DNA of 64,000 bases from Sphingobacteriaceae bacterium (GTDB lineage Bacteria; Bacteroidota; Bacteroidia; B-17B0; Aurantibacillaceae), in assembly GCA_002319075.1 (NCBI GenBank), contig NVQB01000001.1:1240001-1304000 (forward strand), read 5' to 3'. The notes beneath the pieces were generated by a model, which had not been told where the DNA came from, searched no databases, and saw nothing but the letters and a program-made list of their open reading frames with translations. Of this stretch, positions 7,142 through 16,594 are shown one piece after another. Within the stretch, counting starts at the first letter, position 1, and each line of letters starts with the position of its first letter. Both the position numbers and the translations under genes were made by a program.

Positions 7142-10100
7142 ATGATTGAAACTATACCGTATCAAACGAAACACAAAATCCGCATTGTAACTGCCGCTGC
7201 TTTATTCGATGGTCACGATGCTGCCATAAATATTATGCGCCGCGTAATGCAAAGTACAGGCGCTGAAATAATTCACTTAGGACACGATCGCAGCGTTCAG
7301 GAAATTGTAGATTGCGCCATCCAGGAAGATGCTAATGCGATAGCCATAACCAGTTATCAGGGCGGACACAATGAGTATTTTAAATACATGTACGATCTTT
7401 TGAAAGAACGTGGCTGTGCGCATATTAAAATATTTGGTGGCGGAGGTGGAACTATACTTCCTTCGGAAATTGAAGAACTTCATAATTATGGTATCACGCG
7501 CATCTATCATCCTGATGATGGTCGTAACTTAGGTTTGCAAGGAATGATCAATGATGTTTTAAAACAAAGTGATTATGCTACCGGAACAAATTTAAACGGA
7601 GAAGTAAAACATTTAAAAGAAAAAGATCATAAATCTATAGCTAAGTTAATTTCGGCAGCAGAAAATTTTAATGAGGAAAGTAAAGCGGTGTTAGATCCTA
7701 TCCGTAAAGAAGCAAAAACTTCCAAAACACCGGTTATTGGTATTACAGGAACAGGTGGAGCCGGTAAATCTTCTTTGGTGGATGAATTGGTACGTAGATT
7801 TCTTTTAGATTTTCCAGAGAAAAAAATAGGTATCGTTTCTGTAGATCCAAGTAAAAGAAAAACAGGTGGCGCATTGCTGGGAGACCGTATACGTATGAAC
7901 TCGATCAAAAACGAAAGAGTTTATATGCGTTCTTTAGCAACCCGTCAAAGTAATTTAGCTTTATCAAAATATGTTCAGGATGCAATTGATATCTTAAAAG
8001 TATCGGGTTTTGATCTAGTGATAATTGAAACTGCTGGTATCGGACAAAGTGATACAGAGATTATTGAGCATAGCAATATGAGTCTTTACATCATGACTCC
8101 TGAATTTGGTGCTGCATCGCAGTTAGAAAAAATCGACATGTTGGAATTTGCTGACATTGTTGCTATTAATAAATTTGACAAGCGCGGTGCACTTGATGCT
8201 TTACGCGATGTAAAAAAACAATACAAACGCAACCATAATCTGTGGGAAGCAAAAGATGAAGAGCTTCCTGTATTTGGAACCATAGCGTCTCAGTTTAACG
8301 ATCCAGGCACAAACACTTTATACAAAGCTTTAATGGATAAGCTGGTAGAAAAAACCGGCACAGACCTGAAGTCAACTTTTAAAGTTACGGATGAAATGAG
8401 CGAGAAAATCTATATTATTCCGCCAAATCGTACACGTTACCTGAGTGAAATCTCTGAGGCTTCAAGAACTTATGATAAATGGACAAATGATCAAAGTAAC
8501 ATTGCCATTAAGCTACAAAGTATTCGCACTACCATTCAGACTCTGAAAGATTCTAAAATGGATGATAAAGACCGTATTATTAAATCTTTGGAAGAACAAG
8601 CGGAAATTATCCGTTTAGATTTGGACCCGCGTAATTTAAAAACGTTAGAGACTTTCGACGATAAGAAAAAACAATATCAAAACGAATATTATGTTTTTAA
8701 AGTTCGTGATAAGGAGATAAAAATTAAAACACATTACGAAAGTTTGTCGCATTCGCAAATCCCAAAAGTATCTGTTCCAAAATACACAGGTTGGGGAGAT
8801 ATTTTAAAATGGAGTTTACGCGAAAACTTTCCTGGAGAATTTCCTTATACCTCCGGAATTTATCCATTTAAACGTGAAGGGGAAGATCCAACACGTATGT
8901 TTGCCGGCGAAGGCGGGCCAGAAAGAACCAACAAACGTTTTCATTATGTGAGTAAAGGTTTGCCTGCAGCGCGTTTGAGTACGGCGTTTGACAGTGTAAC
9001 ACTTTATGGAAATGATCCTGATCACCGTCCTGATATTTACGGAAAAGTGGGTAACTCCGGTGTGAGTGTTTGTTGTTTAGATGACGCTAAAAAATTATAC
9101 AGTGGCTTTAATTTGGCCGATCCGAAGACATCGGTATCTATGACCATTAATGGTCCTGCTGCTACCATTGCGGCTTTCTTTATGAATGCTGCAATCGATC
9201 AGCAATGCGAGCTTTACATCAAAGAAAATAAATTAGAAAAAGAAGTAGAGAAAAAGATCGCGGATATCTACAAGAAAAAAGGAACAACCCGTCCGAAATA
9301 CAATTTAGAGGAACTACCAGAAGGCAACAACGGTTTAGGCTTAATGTTACTGGGAGTAACCGGCGACATGGTTTTGCCTGCCGATGTTTATGAAAAAATA
9401 AAAACATTCACTTTAGCTCAGGTACGCGGAACGGTTCAGGCAGACATTTTAAAAGAAGACCAGGCTCAAAACACCTGTATTTTTAGTACCGAGTTTAGCC
9501 TGCGTGTGATGGGTGACGTGCAGCAGTATTTTATTGATAAGAACGTAAGAAATTTTTATTCGGTTTCTATCAGTGGTTATCACATCGCTGAGGCCGGCGC
9601 TAATCCTATTTCACAGCTTGCCTTTACTTTATCAAATGGATTTACATTTGTAGAGTATTACTTAAGTCGCGGCATGAACATTAATGATTTCGCGCCCAAC
9701 TTATCCTTCTTTTTCAGTAACGGAATTGACCCTGAATATTCTGTAATCGGCCGCGTGTCCCGTCGTATATGGGCCAAAGCTATGAAACAAAAATACGGAG
9801 CAAACGAAAGAAGCCAGATGTTGAAATACCACATTCAAACTTCAGGACGTTCTTTGCACGCTCAGGAAATTGATTTTAATGATATCCGTACTACACTTCA
9901 GGCTCTGTACGCGATTTATGACAACTGTAACTCCCTTCATACAAATGCCTACGATGAAGCTATTACAACACCCACCGAAGAATCAGTGCGTCGCGCTATG
10001 GCCATTCAATTGATCATTAACCGCGAGCTGGGTTTAGCCAAAAATGAAAATCCATTACAAGGCGCGTTCATCATTGAAGAATTAACGGATCTCGTGGAAG

Positions 10101-10525
10101 AAGCCGTGCTAAGTGAATTCGACCGCATTACAGAACGTGGTGGTGTTTTAGGAGCTATGGAAACCATGTATCAACGTAGCAAGATTCAGGAAGAAAGTTT
10201 GTACTATGAAACTTTAAAACATAACGGTGAATACCCTTTAATTGGCGTAAACACCTTCTTAAGTTCTAAAGGCAGTCCAACTGTGTTACCGCGTGAGGTT
10301 ATTCGCTCTACTACAGAAGAGAAGGAAGACCAGATCAAAACCCGTAATAGTTTGTGGGAAACCCATAAAGATAAAAGCCCCGAGATTTTAAAAACACTTC
10401 AGCACAAAGCCATTCAAAATGAAAACTTATTTGAAGGCTTGATGGAAGCTGTGAAATATTGCTCTTTAGGACAAATTACAAACGCACTTTTTGAAGTAGG
10501 TGGACAGTATAGAAGGAACATGTAA
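7142..10525 (+). CDS. icmF: fused B12-dependent acyl-CoA mutase with built-in G-protein chaperone (IcmF type)
   Basis: The product (about 1127 residues) has three parts. The N-terminal B12-binding domain carries D-G-H-D-A-A, then I-T-S-Y and a G-G-G-G-G loop. A MeaI/ArgK-type GTPase follows, with Walker [10 protein letters not shown] and N-K-F-D for guanine. The large TIM-barrel mutase domain is C-terminal, with [11 protein letters not shown]. This domain order is that of isobutyryl-CoA mutase fused. By motif alignment, the positions that bind the methylmalonyl carboxylate in methylmalonyl-CoA mutase (Tyr89 in R-Q-Y-A-G, Arg207 after N-D-I-L-K-E) are Phe587 (R-M-F-A-G) and Gln776 here. That fits isobutyryl/butyryl-CoA or a related branched substrate. 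It stands alone, divergent from the protease. It would feed branched-chain acyl-CoA into beta-oxidation. Confidence 0.93.
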   Translation: MIETIPYQTKHKIRIVTAAALFDGHDAAINIMRRVMQSTGAEIIHLGHDRSVQEIVDCAIQEDANAIAITSYQGGHNEYFKYMYDLLKERGCAHIKIFGGGGGTILPSEIEELHNYGITRIYHPDDGRNLGLQGMINDVLKQSDYATGTNLNGEVKHLKEKDHKSIAKLISAAENFNEESKAVLDPIRKEAKTSKTPVIGITGTGGAGKSSLVDELVRRFLLDFPEKKIGIVSVDPSKRKTGGALLGDRIRMNSIKNERVYMRSLATRQSNLALSKYVQDAIDILKVSGFDLVIIETAGIGQSDTEIIEHSNMSLYIMTPEFGAASQLEKIDMLEFADIVAINKFDKRGALDALRDVKKQYKRNHNLWEAKDEELPVFGTIASQFNDPGTNTLYKALMDKLVEKTGTDLKSTFKVTDEMSEKIYIIPPNRTRYLSEISEASRTYDKWTNDQSNIAIKLQSIRTTIQTLKDSKMDDKDRIIKSLEEQAEIIRLDLDPRNLKTLETFDDKKKQYQNEYYVFKVRDKEIKIKTHYESLSHSQIPKVSVPKYTGWGDILKWSLRENFPGEFPYTSGIYPFKREGEDPTRMFAGEGGPERTNKRFHYVSKGLPAARLSTAFDSVTLYGNDPDHRPDIYGKVGNSGVSVCCLDDAKKLYSGFNLADPKTSVSMTINGPAATIAAFFMNAAIDQQCELYIKENKLEKEVEKKIADIYKKKGTTRPKYNLEELPEGNNGLGLMLLGVTGDMVLPADVYEKIKTFTLAQVRGTVQADILKEDQAQNTCIFSTEFSLRVMGDVQQYFIDKNVRNFYSVSISGYHIAEAGANPISQLAFTLSNGFTFVEYYLSRGMNINDFAPNLSFFFSNGIDPEYSVIGRVSRRIWAKAMKQKYGANERSQMLKYHIQTSGRSLHAQEIDFNDIRTTLQALYAIYDNCNSLHTNAYDEAITTPTEESVRRAMAIQLIINRELGLAKNENPLQGAFIIEELTDLVEEAVLSEFDRITERGGVLGAMETMYQRSKIQEESLYYETLKHNGEYPLIGVNTFLSSKGSPTVLPREVIRSTTEEKEDQIKTRNSLWETHKDKSPEILKTLQHKAIQNENLFEGLMEAVKYCSLGQITNALFEVGGQYRRNM

Positions 10526-10616
10526 TAACCCTTCAATTTGCTTCCTATTGCTCTAAAAATCAAACTCTTTCAATTACTTGATATTTAACACTTTACATTC
10601 ATAAAACGTTAATTCT

Positions 10617-10712
10617 GTCAATATAATGACAATTTTTATATAAATTTAGTCAATACAATGACAATTTTTACATTAATTTAGTCAATATACTGCCTAAATT
10701 AATACCTTTAGG
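10617..10712. repeat. 32-bp tandem repeat, two full copies and a decayed third
   Basis: Two adjacent 32-base units (10617-10648 and 10649-10680) differ at only a few positions. A third, partial copy begins at 10681 with GTCAATATA. Each unit opens with GTCA-N6-TGAC, an interrupted dyad, and ends with a TAAATTTA-like or TTAATTTA-like box that could serve as a -7 element. The array ends just before the ATG of the DUF4143 ATPase gene at 10715. It may be an operator/promoter array for that gene. Confidence 0.75.
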
Positions 10713-10714
10713 AT

Positions 10715-11848
10715 ATGGAAATACATCGCATTCAAACCGAAGAACTCCTGAAAAGTTTGAAACCCCAAAAAGTAATTTTACTTCTTGGTGCGCGCCGCGT
10801 TGGTAAATCGGTGCTACTGGAAAGCGTTTTAAAAAACTATAAGCGCCCTTATTTATACCTCAACGGCGAAGACGAAGACACGCATCAATTGCTCGCACAA
10901 CGTACGGTAAGCAATTACACAAGGGTATTAAATGGCAATGATTTATTGGTGATCGATGAAGCGCAAGGCATTCCAGAGATTGGTAAAAAATTAAAATTAA
11001 TGGTAGATTCTATTAAAGGCTTAAAAATTCTTGTCACAGGATCTTCCGCTTTTGATATTCTCAACATTTCGGGCGAACCACTCACAGGAAGAAGTACGGT
11101 TATTAACCTTTACCCGATATGGCAAGGCGAACTAAAAGAAAATGCCTTGCAAATAAAACAAAATCTCGAAGACCGGCTTGTGTATGGTTCTTATCCAGAG
11201 CTATGGCATCTAAAGTCTGCTGATGAAAAAAAGCGGTATCTCTCAGATCTCGTAAATGCTTATCTCCTAAAAGACATTTTAATTCTCGACGGCTTACGAA
11301 ATGCATCTGTAGTTTTTAGTCTTTTAAAAATGGTGGCTTATCAAATTGGAAAAGAAGTTTCTTATAATGAGCTGGGCGCCGCATTAGGCATAAGTAAGAA
11401 CACTGTCGAAAAATATCTGAACCTGCTAACCAAAGTCTTTGTTCTTTACAAAGTATCTGCATACAGCAATAATTTAAGAAAAGAAATTTCTAAGAGCCAA
11501 CGTTGGTATTTTGTGGATAACGGAATACGCAACGCCATTATCGGCGACTTTGAACCTTTAGCGTTGAGAAGAGATGACGATAAAGGAATGCTTTGGGAAA
11601 ATTATCTTTTTATGGAAAGACTAAAAAGAAACACTTACAAAAAAAATAATCCTGAAACTTATTTCTGGCGAACCTACGATCAACAAGAGATAGACCTGGT
11701 GGAAGTAAAAGCTAAAAAAATAAATTCTTTTGAGTTTAAATACAGCTCTAAGAAACTGCCAAAACAACCAGTTGCTTTTGCAAAAGCCTACCCCGGCTCA
11801 GGTTTTGAAGTAATTAACGATAAAACGTATTTGGACTTTATACTTTAA
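10715..11848 (+). CDS. AAA-family ATPase with DUF4143 C-terminal domain
   Basis: The 377-residue product has Walker A L-L-G-A-R-R-V-G-K-S near residue 22-31 and Walker B L-L-V-I-D-E-A-Q near residue 80. It has sensor V-T-G-S-S-A-F-D, then a winged-helix-like middle (Y-N-E-L-G-A-A-L-G-I-S-K-N-T-V-E-K-Y). The C-terminal DUF4143 part has a PD-(D/E)XK-like Q-E-I-D-L-V-E-V-K. This is a widespread prokaryotic family of unknown biological role, often horizontally moved. Length is normal. It sits behind the tandem repeat, and the next gene begins seven bases later, so they may be cotranscribed. Confidence 0.9.
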   Translation: MEIHRIQTEELLKSLKPQKVILLLGARRVGKSVLLESVLKNYKRPYLYLNGEDEDTHQLLAQRTVSNYTRVLNGNDLLVIDEAQGIPEIGKKLKLMVDSIKGLKILVTGSSAFDILNISGEPLTGRSTVINLYPIWQGELKENALQIKQNLEDRLVYGSYPELWHLKSADEKKRYLSDLVNAYLLKDILILDGLRNASVVFSLLKMVAYQIGKEVSYNELGAALGISKNTVEKYLNLLTKVFVLYKVSAYSNNLRKEISKSQRWYFVDNGIRNAIIGDFEPLALRRDDDKGMLWENYLFMERLKRNTYKKNNPETYFWRTYDQQEIDLVEVKAKKINSFEFKYSSKKLPKQPVAFAKAYPGSGFEVINDKTYLDFIL

Positions 11849-11855
11849 ATGAACC

Positions 11856-13211
11856 ATGAAAAAATTACTTAACATAGGTTACAATGCCGCAAATGAAGAG
11901 TCATTGAGTCGAAAGATTAGAATTTCCAACCTTATCTCGCTGATTACGATTGTTTACATGGCAATATTTACGCCACTTTCAATTTCCTTTCATATTACCG
12001 GATCTGCAGAAACCAATATCATTTTCCTGCTTATATCCGTGTGCAATTTTTTACTCCACAAAAAAGGTCTTCATCAACTTTCCTTCCATATTTCCTGTAT
12101 CTATGGTATTGTGTATTTCTCTTTGGCAACCATTATTTTTGGATTAGAATCAAGTATGCATCTATTTCTACTCATCATGGCAATGATAGTAGTTATGTTA
12201 TTTGATGAAATGCTAATATTAAAAATTTACAATTTTTCAATTGTAGCTATCTTTTTTATTTTAATGATGTATATGAAAAACAGGGAAGGTTCATTTCACT
12301 TAGATGGACCGTTAAGAGAAATACAGAAGATCATTAACATATCTAATCTGTTTTCACTCTTTTTGATTACTATCGTTTTTTTCATCTTTTTTAAACGTGA
12401 CAATGTGCTATATCAAAAACTCCTGCTGGAACAAAAAAAAATAGTACAGGAAAAACAAACAGAAGTAATCGACAGTATTACTTATGCTAAGCGCATACAG
12501 GACGCTATCCTTCCCCCGTTGCATTATTGGGCGAAAAATTTACCGCAAAGCTTTATACTATATAAACCGAAAGATATTGTAGCCGGAGATTTTTATTGGA
12601 TGGAAAAAGGTAATGACGAAAACCATATTTTTTTCGCAGCTGCCGATTGCACTGGTCACGGAGTTCCTGGCGCAATGGTTTCAGTTGTCTGTAACAACGC
12701 ATTGAACAGAAGTCTGCTCGAATTTAATTTAACCGAAACAGGAAAAATCCTTGATAAAACAAGAGAACTTGTTATTGAAACTTTTGGCAAAAGCAATAAC
12801 GAAGTAAAAGATGGGATGGATATTAGCCTTTGCCGTTTAAACACTGCAACACTTGAATTACAATGGTCTGGGGCCAATAACCCTTTGTGGTACATACGCA
12901 ACTCTGAACTGCTGGAAATTAAACCCAACAAACAACCCATTGGTAACTACACCGAACAGACGTCCTTTACGACACATAGCTTACAACTCAAAAAAGGAGA
13001 TTCACTTTACATTTTTTCAGATGGTTACGCGGATCAATTTGGGGGACCAAAGGGGAAAAAATTCAAATACAAACAATTGGAAGCTGAGCTTATCCGGATT
13101 CATAAAAATAACCCGAATGATCAAAAACAGATTCTTGATAAAGTGTTTGAAGACTGGAAAGCCAATTTAGAACAGCTGGATGATGTTTGTATTATTGGAG
13201 TTCAGGTTTAA
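11856..13211 (+). CDS. membrane-anchored SpoIIE-type PP2C serine phosphatase
   Basis: The 451-residue product has about six membrane spans in residues 25-185, a short coiled linker (E-K-Q-T-E-V-I-D-S-I-T-Y-A-K-R-I-Q-D-A-I) and a SpoIIE/PP2C domain (about 215-451). The metal-binding acidic motifs are present: A-G-D-F-Y-W, A-A-A-D-C-T-G-H-G-V-P-G-A, D-G-M-D-I-S and a terminal D-D-V-C-I-I-G. Bacteroidota proteins of this form dephosphorylate STAS-type anti-anti-sigma partners or signal through them. The sensor input is the unclassified membrane domain. It starts seven bases after the ATPase gene. Confidence 0.9.
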   Translation: MKKLLNIGYNAANEESLSRKIRISNLISLITIVYMAIFTPLSISFHITGSAETNIIFLLISVCNFLLHKKGLHQLSFHISCIYGIVYFSLATIIFGLESSMHLFLLIMAMIVVMLFDEMLILKIYNFSIVAIFFILMMYMKNREGSFHLDGPLREIQKIINISNLFSLFLITIVFFIFFKRDNVLYQKLLLEQKKIVQEKQTEVIDSITYAKRIQDAILPPLHYWAKNLPQSFILYKPKDIVAGDFYWMEKGNDENHIFFAAADCTGHGVPGAMVSVVCNNALNRSLLEFNLTETGKILDKTRELVIETFGKSNNEVKDGMDISLCRLNTATLELQWSGANNPLWYIRNSELLEIKPNKQPIGNYTEQTSFTTHSLQLKKGDSLYIFSDGYADQFGGPKGKKFKYKQLEAELIRIHKNNPNDQKQILDKVFEDWKANLEQLDDVCIIGVQV

Positions 13212-13298
13212 TATAACAACCAGTCAATCAATTATCTTTTAGGTATTCACTAATTAGCTGTCCTTCGGTTACGAATTTCGAATTACCCGAAACAATGT

Positions 13299-13562
13299 AT
13301 GGGCACCTTTATATATTTCGCTGGAAAAAACCAGGGAGGTGGCTACTCATTAAATGGACCATCTTATTCTAATAGCACCCCCATAGCGAAATAATTAAAC
13401 CGACTCTATCTTGCCGTTAATGCCGAAGTAAATTTCTGTTTTAAATTAGTAAATAAACAAACCCTTAGTTTAGGAGTAAAAATATTGGTTGAAAGCAGTG
13501 ATGGTTTCAACACTGTAAAACATTATCCTTTTACAGGTTTTGTTGCCTATGGCCTAAGATAA
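13299..13562 (+). pseudogene. relic of an outer-membrane protein gene (C-terminal piece with internal stop)
   Basis: From ATG 13299 a single frame runs 88 codons to TAA 13560-13562, interrupted only by TAA at 13392-13394. The second half reads like a terminal beta-strand pair of an outer-membrane barrel (L-Y-L-A-V-N-A-E-V-N-F, then T-G-F-V-A-Y-G-L-R at the end). It fills the gap between the SpoIIE phosphatase and the convergent epimerase, touching the latter's stop codon. It could be chance open frame; the continued frame on both sides of the stop makes a decayed gene more likely. Confidence 0.4.
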
Positions 13563-14558
13563 TTACTCACCTTGCAGATTTTCCCAGTACCACTTTACGG
13601 ATTCTTTAAGCCCTTGCTCTAAAGTATGAGAGGGTTTATATCCTAGCAATGTTTTTGCTTTTTCAATAGAGGCGAGAGAGTGCGGAATATCCCCTGCCCT
13701 TTCAGGACCATATTGAATTTTAACCTCAGCAATTTTTGAGTCAAACTCGGATAAAAACTTTTTTAGTATAGACGTTAATTTGTTCAGATCGGCGCGTTCG
13801 CCTACTGCGGTATTAAACACCTGTCCAATGGCATCGGGGTTTTCGGTTAAGGCCGCAAGATGATTCATTTGAATCACGTTATCTATATAAGTAAAGTCGC
13901 GTGAATTTGTACCATCTCCATTAATAAGAGGAGATTTATATTCCATAAAAGACTTTGTAAATTTTGGTATCGCTGCAGCATAAGCCCCATCCGGATCCTG
14001 ATGGCGACCGTAAACATTAAAGTAGCGGAGACCAATTAGCTGCATACCATAGTTTAATCCAAACACATGCGCGTACAGCTCATTTACATACTTCGTAACG
14101 GCATAGGGCGACAATGGTTTTCCAATAACATCCTCCGTTTTTGGAAGAGATTTTGAGTCGCCATATGTAGACGAACTGGCAGCATACACAAAACGTGTTA
14201 CTTTGGCGTCGCGTGCGGCTATTAACATATTTAAAAAGCCGCTGACATTTACTTCGTTAGTAGTAAGAGGGTCGTTCAGAGACCTTGGCACAGAACCCAA
14301 AGCCGCCTGCTGCAAAACAATATCTACACCTTCAACTGCTTTTTTACAATCCTCAGGATGACGAATATCTCCAGTAACTAAAGTAAAATTTTTATGATCT
14401 AAAAAAGACGCAATGTTTTGTTTTTTTCCAGTGGAAAAATTATCAAGACAAATAACACGGTTATTAGTTTGTAAAAGGTCGTGGCATAAATTAGAGCCTA
14501 TAAAGCCCGCGCCGCCTGTAACAAGAACACTAGAATCTGAAATTTTTGAATAAGACAT
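13563..14558 (-). CDS. NAD-dependent UDP-sugar epimerase of the WbpP/TviC type
   Basis: The 331-residue extended SDR has the NAD-binding G-G-A-G-F-I-G-S near its start. It has catalytic Ser/Tyr/Lys in A-A-S-S-S-T-Y-G-D and P-L-S-P-Y-A-V-T-K. The stretch S-T-Y-G-D then L-P-K-T-E-D then G-K-P-L-S-P-Y is characteristic of UDP-N-acetylglucosamine (or glucuronic acid) 4-epimerases such as WbpP/TviC, which supply sugars for surface polysaccharides. The exact substrate cannot be told from sequence. It is monocistronic here, not inside a visible polysaccharide cluster. Confidence 0.88.
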   Translation of the reverse strand: MSYSKISDSSVLVTGGAGFIGSNLCHDLLQTNNRVICLDNFSTGKKQNIASFLDHKNFTLVTGDIRHPEDCKKAVEGVDIVLQQAALGSVPRSLNDPLTTNEVNVSGFLNMLIAARDAKVTRFVYAASSSTYGDSKSLPKTEDVIGKPLSPYAVTKYVNELYAHVFGLNYGMQLIGLRYFNVYGRHQDPDGAYAAAIPKFTKSFMEYKSPLINGDGTNSRDFTYIDNVIQMNHLAALTENPDAIGQVFNTAVGERADLNKLTSILKKFLSEFDSKIAEVKIQYGPERAGDIPHSLASIEKAKTLLGYKPSHTLEQGLKESVKWYWENLQGE

Positions 14559-14772
14559 TTGATTTTGATATAGATCTTAAAGGCGTAAATATAGACACAT
14601 TTTATTACTCCTTTAACGTATAATAACAAAATACTATTAAACTATGGCACTGGCTTTGCATCTAATTTTCTAAATTTAGTCATCATGAAATAGCCTGTTG
14701 CCTACCGCACAAACACATACCAAGAAAACAGGGCTATACCATATGACAATTCAAAAACAATAATATCTACTT

Positions 14773-16026
14773 ATGAAAACCAGTTTAACCATCAGCGTGC
14801 TTGTAACAGCGTTTATGTTGTCAGGTGCTTCTGCCTTCTCACAAAGCGATTCTCTCGGAATGCCGGGTGACAATCTTGACCTCAATGCGGTGTTAAGTAT
14901 TTTTAAAAAATCAGCTTCTATCGAAGACTTTGAGAAAAATCTAAACTCGGCATCTACCAAAATAAATAACCTTGATTTAAACAGCGACGGACAGGTGGAT
15001 TACCTTCGAGTAGTAGACTATGGTAAAGAGGATTTTCACTCCATAGTTATACAAGATGCGGTTAGTAAAACAGAATCGCAGGATGTGGCTGTAATTGAAA
15101 TTGTAAAAAAAGGAGATAACACCGCACACATTCAAATTGTTGGCGATGAAACTTTGTATGGTAAAGACTACATTATTGAGCCCGAAGACCAGGCACCTTT
15201 AAATGCTGATTCCAAAAAAACTGAAAGTCCTTCCACGGACGATGCGTATGCTTCACAAAATTCGTCTTCAGGTACTACGCATGTTATGGTAAATGTTTGG
15301 GCATGGCCAAGTGTTTCTTATATCTACGCTCCAGGCTACAGCTATTGGGTTTCACCCTGGTATTGGGGATATTACCCCGGCTGGTATTCGCCTTGGGCAC
15401 CCTACGGATATTATTCTTACCGCCGCGGATTTTACGGTTACAACTATGGCTTTTATGGGTATCGCAGATATCACCACGCTTTTCCTCACGTGCATAACTA
15501 CTATTATGGAAGACGCGTTTCTTCAGGTTATGTTCAAAAAACTGCTCCTCATTACGGAAGACGTACAAATAATAATGGTTACAACGGGGCGCGTTCTTCG
15601 CAAGGCGGAACAAACAGAAGAGAAGGCGTTCGTAGCAATGGTGCTGTAAATCCGAATCAGGGTGCAAACCGCGGTCGCACACAGAGCAATCAACAGCGTC
15701 AACAAAATACAAATAAAGGTACAACTACACCGAACCAAAGAAGGGAAAATACCCGCCAGACATCTCCCGGCACGAGTCCTGGAACAAATCGTCAGCAACG
15801 TGTAAATCAAAGTACTCCACGTAGCAATCAGAGTTCGCCGAACGTAAATCCTGGCAGCAACAGAAAATCTCAGGCAAGTCCTGGTAGCCCTGCCCCTTCA
15901 GGAGGCTCGAGAGTTGGTAATCCTGGCGGAGGTACACGCTCCGGCGGTGGAGCCGGTAGACCCAGCGGAGGTGGTTCGGGCGGCGGTAGATCTGGTGGTG
16001 GTGGTGGCAATGGCGGCAGAAAATAA
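14773..16026 (+). CDS. secreted Tyr/Trp-rich and Gly-rich low-complexity protein
   Basis: The 417-residue product has a signal peptide (ends S-A-F-S-Q). A globular N-terminal domain follows (about 45-145; D-L-N-S-D-G-Q-V-D-Y-L-R-V, an EF-hand-like Asp/Asn loop). Next comes a dense aromatic tract (about 180-245, many Tyr/Trp/Pro/Gly) and a long Asn/Arg/Gln/Ser/Gly tail ending in Gly-Gly-Ser repeats. The arrangement suggests a cell-surface or matrix protein; I do not recognise a named family beyond Bacteroidota hypotheticals. A strong terminator follows directly. Several antisense ORFs through the repetitive part are composition artefacts. Confidence 0.8.
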   Translation: MKTSLTISVLVTAFMLSGASAFSQSDSLGMPGDNLDLNAVLSIFKKSASIEDFEKNLNSASTKINNLDLNSDGQVDYLRVVDYGKEDFHSIVIQDAVSKTESQDVAVIEIVKKGDNTAHIQIVGDETLYGKDYIIEPEDQAPLNADSKKTESPSTDDAYASQNSSSGTTHVMVNVWAWPSVSYIYAPGYSYWVSPWYWGYYPGWYSPWAPYGYYSYRRGFYGYNYGFYGYRRYHHAFPHVHNYYYGRRVSSGYVQKTAPHYGRRTNNNGYNGARSSQGGTNRREGVRSNGAVNPNQGANRGRTQSNQQRQQNTNKGTTTPNQRRENTRQTSPGTSPGTNRQQRVNQSTPRSNQSSPNVNPGSNRKSQASPGSPAPSGGSRVGNPGGGTRSGGGAGRPSGGGSGGGRSGGGGGNGGRK

Positions 16027-16031
16027 TTTTA

Positions 16032-16057
16032 AAGGCTATACTTGTATAGCCTTTTTT
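16032..16057 (+). terminator. rho-independent terminator after the Gly-rich protein gene
   Basis: A perfect 10-bp stem (AAGGCTATAC, loop TT, GTATAGCCTT) is followed by a T run. It lies 6 bases after the stop codon. Confidence 0.9.
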
Positions 16058-16111
16058 CTTTTCACGATTTCTTAAGCGAAAATTTTTTGTATCATTGATC
16101 TCCGTTATTTT

Positions 16112-16513
16112 ATGCCTTCACTTATCCTTTTAAGAGGTTTACCCGGCTCAGGAAAATCAACACTTGCCAAAGTACTAAGCGAAAATACCTGGCCTGTGTT
16201 TTCAATAGATAGCTATTTTACTGATCCCGTTACCAACACCTACATTTTTCAATTCGACAAAAATCATCTCGCCTACAAACACTGTCAGGATCAAACACGC
16301 AAAGCAATGAACGATGGCGTTGAAAAAATTTTTGTGGATAATACTTTCACTATTGATTGGGAAATAGAACCTTACTTCAAAATGGCTGCTGAGGCAGGTT
16401 ACCAGGTATTTGTGATGACAGTGGAAAAATACCACAGCGGAAATAACATTCATAATGTGGCAGACGAGCAACTCAAAAAAATGGCCGACAAATACAAAGT
16501 GAAGCTGATGTAA
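16112..16513 (+). CDS. small P-loop kinase-like ATPase (N4BP2-like)
   Basis: The 133-residue product has Walker A G-L-P-G-S-G-K-S-T at residues 8-16, D-S-Y-F as a substrate-side acidic motif, and I-F-V-D-N-T-F-T as Walker B. The overall pattern resembles the single-domain P-loop kinases related to the N-terminal part of NEDD4-binding protein 2 and to polynucleotide/zeta-toxin-like kinases. Substrate unknown. It stands alone between two terminator-bounded genes. Confidence 0.8.
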   Translation: MPSLILLRGLPGSGKSTLAKVLSENTWPVFSIDSYFTDPVTNTYIFQFDKNHLAYKHCQDQTRKAMNDGVEKIFVDNTFTIDWEIEPYFKMAAEAGYQVFVMTVEKYHSGNNIHNVADEQLKKMADKYKVKLM

Positions 16514-16594
16514 TTCAATGCCTTTTGTTGATTCTTTTAAAAAGATGACACTCTTTTTCCATGTATCTTTACCGCTAAAATTTATTATACGTTT

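Noticed and set aside
10617-10712. A CRISPR array
   Set aside because: The units are directly adjacent with no spacers, only two full copies exist, and no cas genes are near.
15284-15810. Several long antisense or shifted ORFs inside the Tyr/Gly-rich gene
   Set aside because: They arise from the repetitive composition; only the main frame has a signal peptide and sensible domains.
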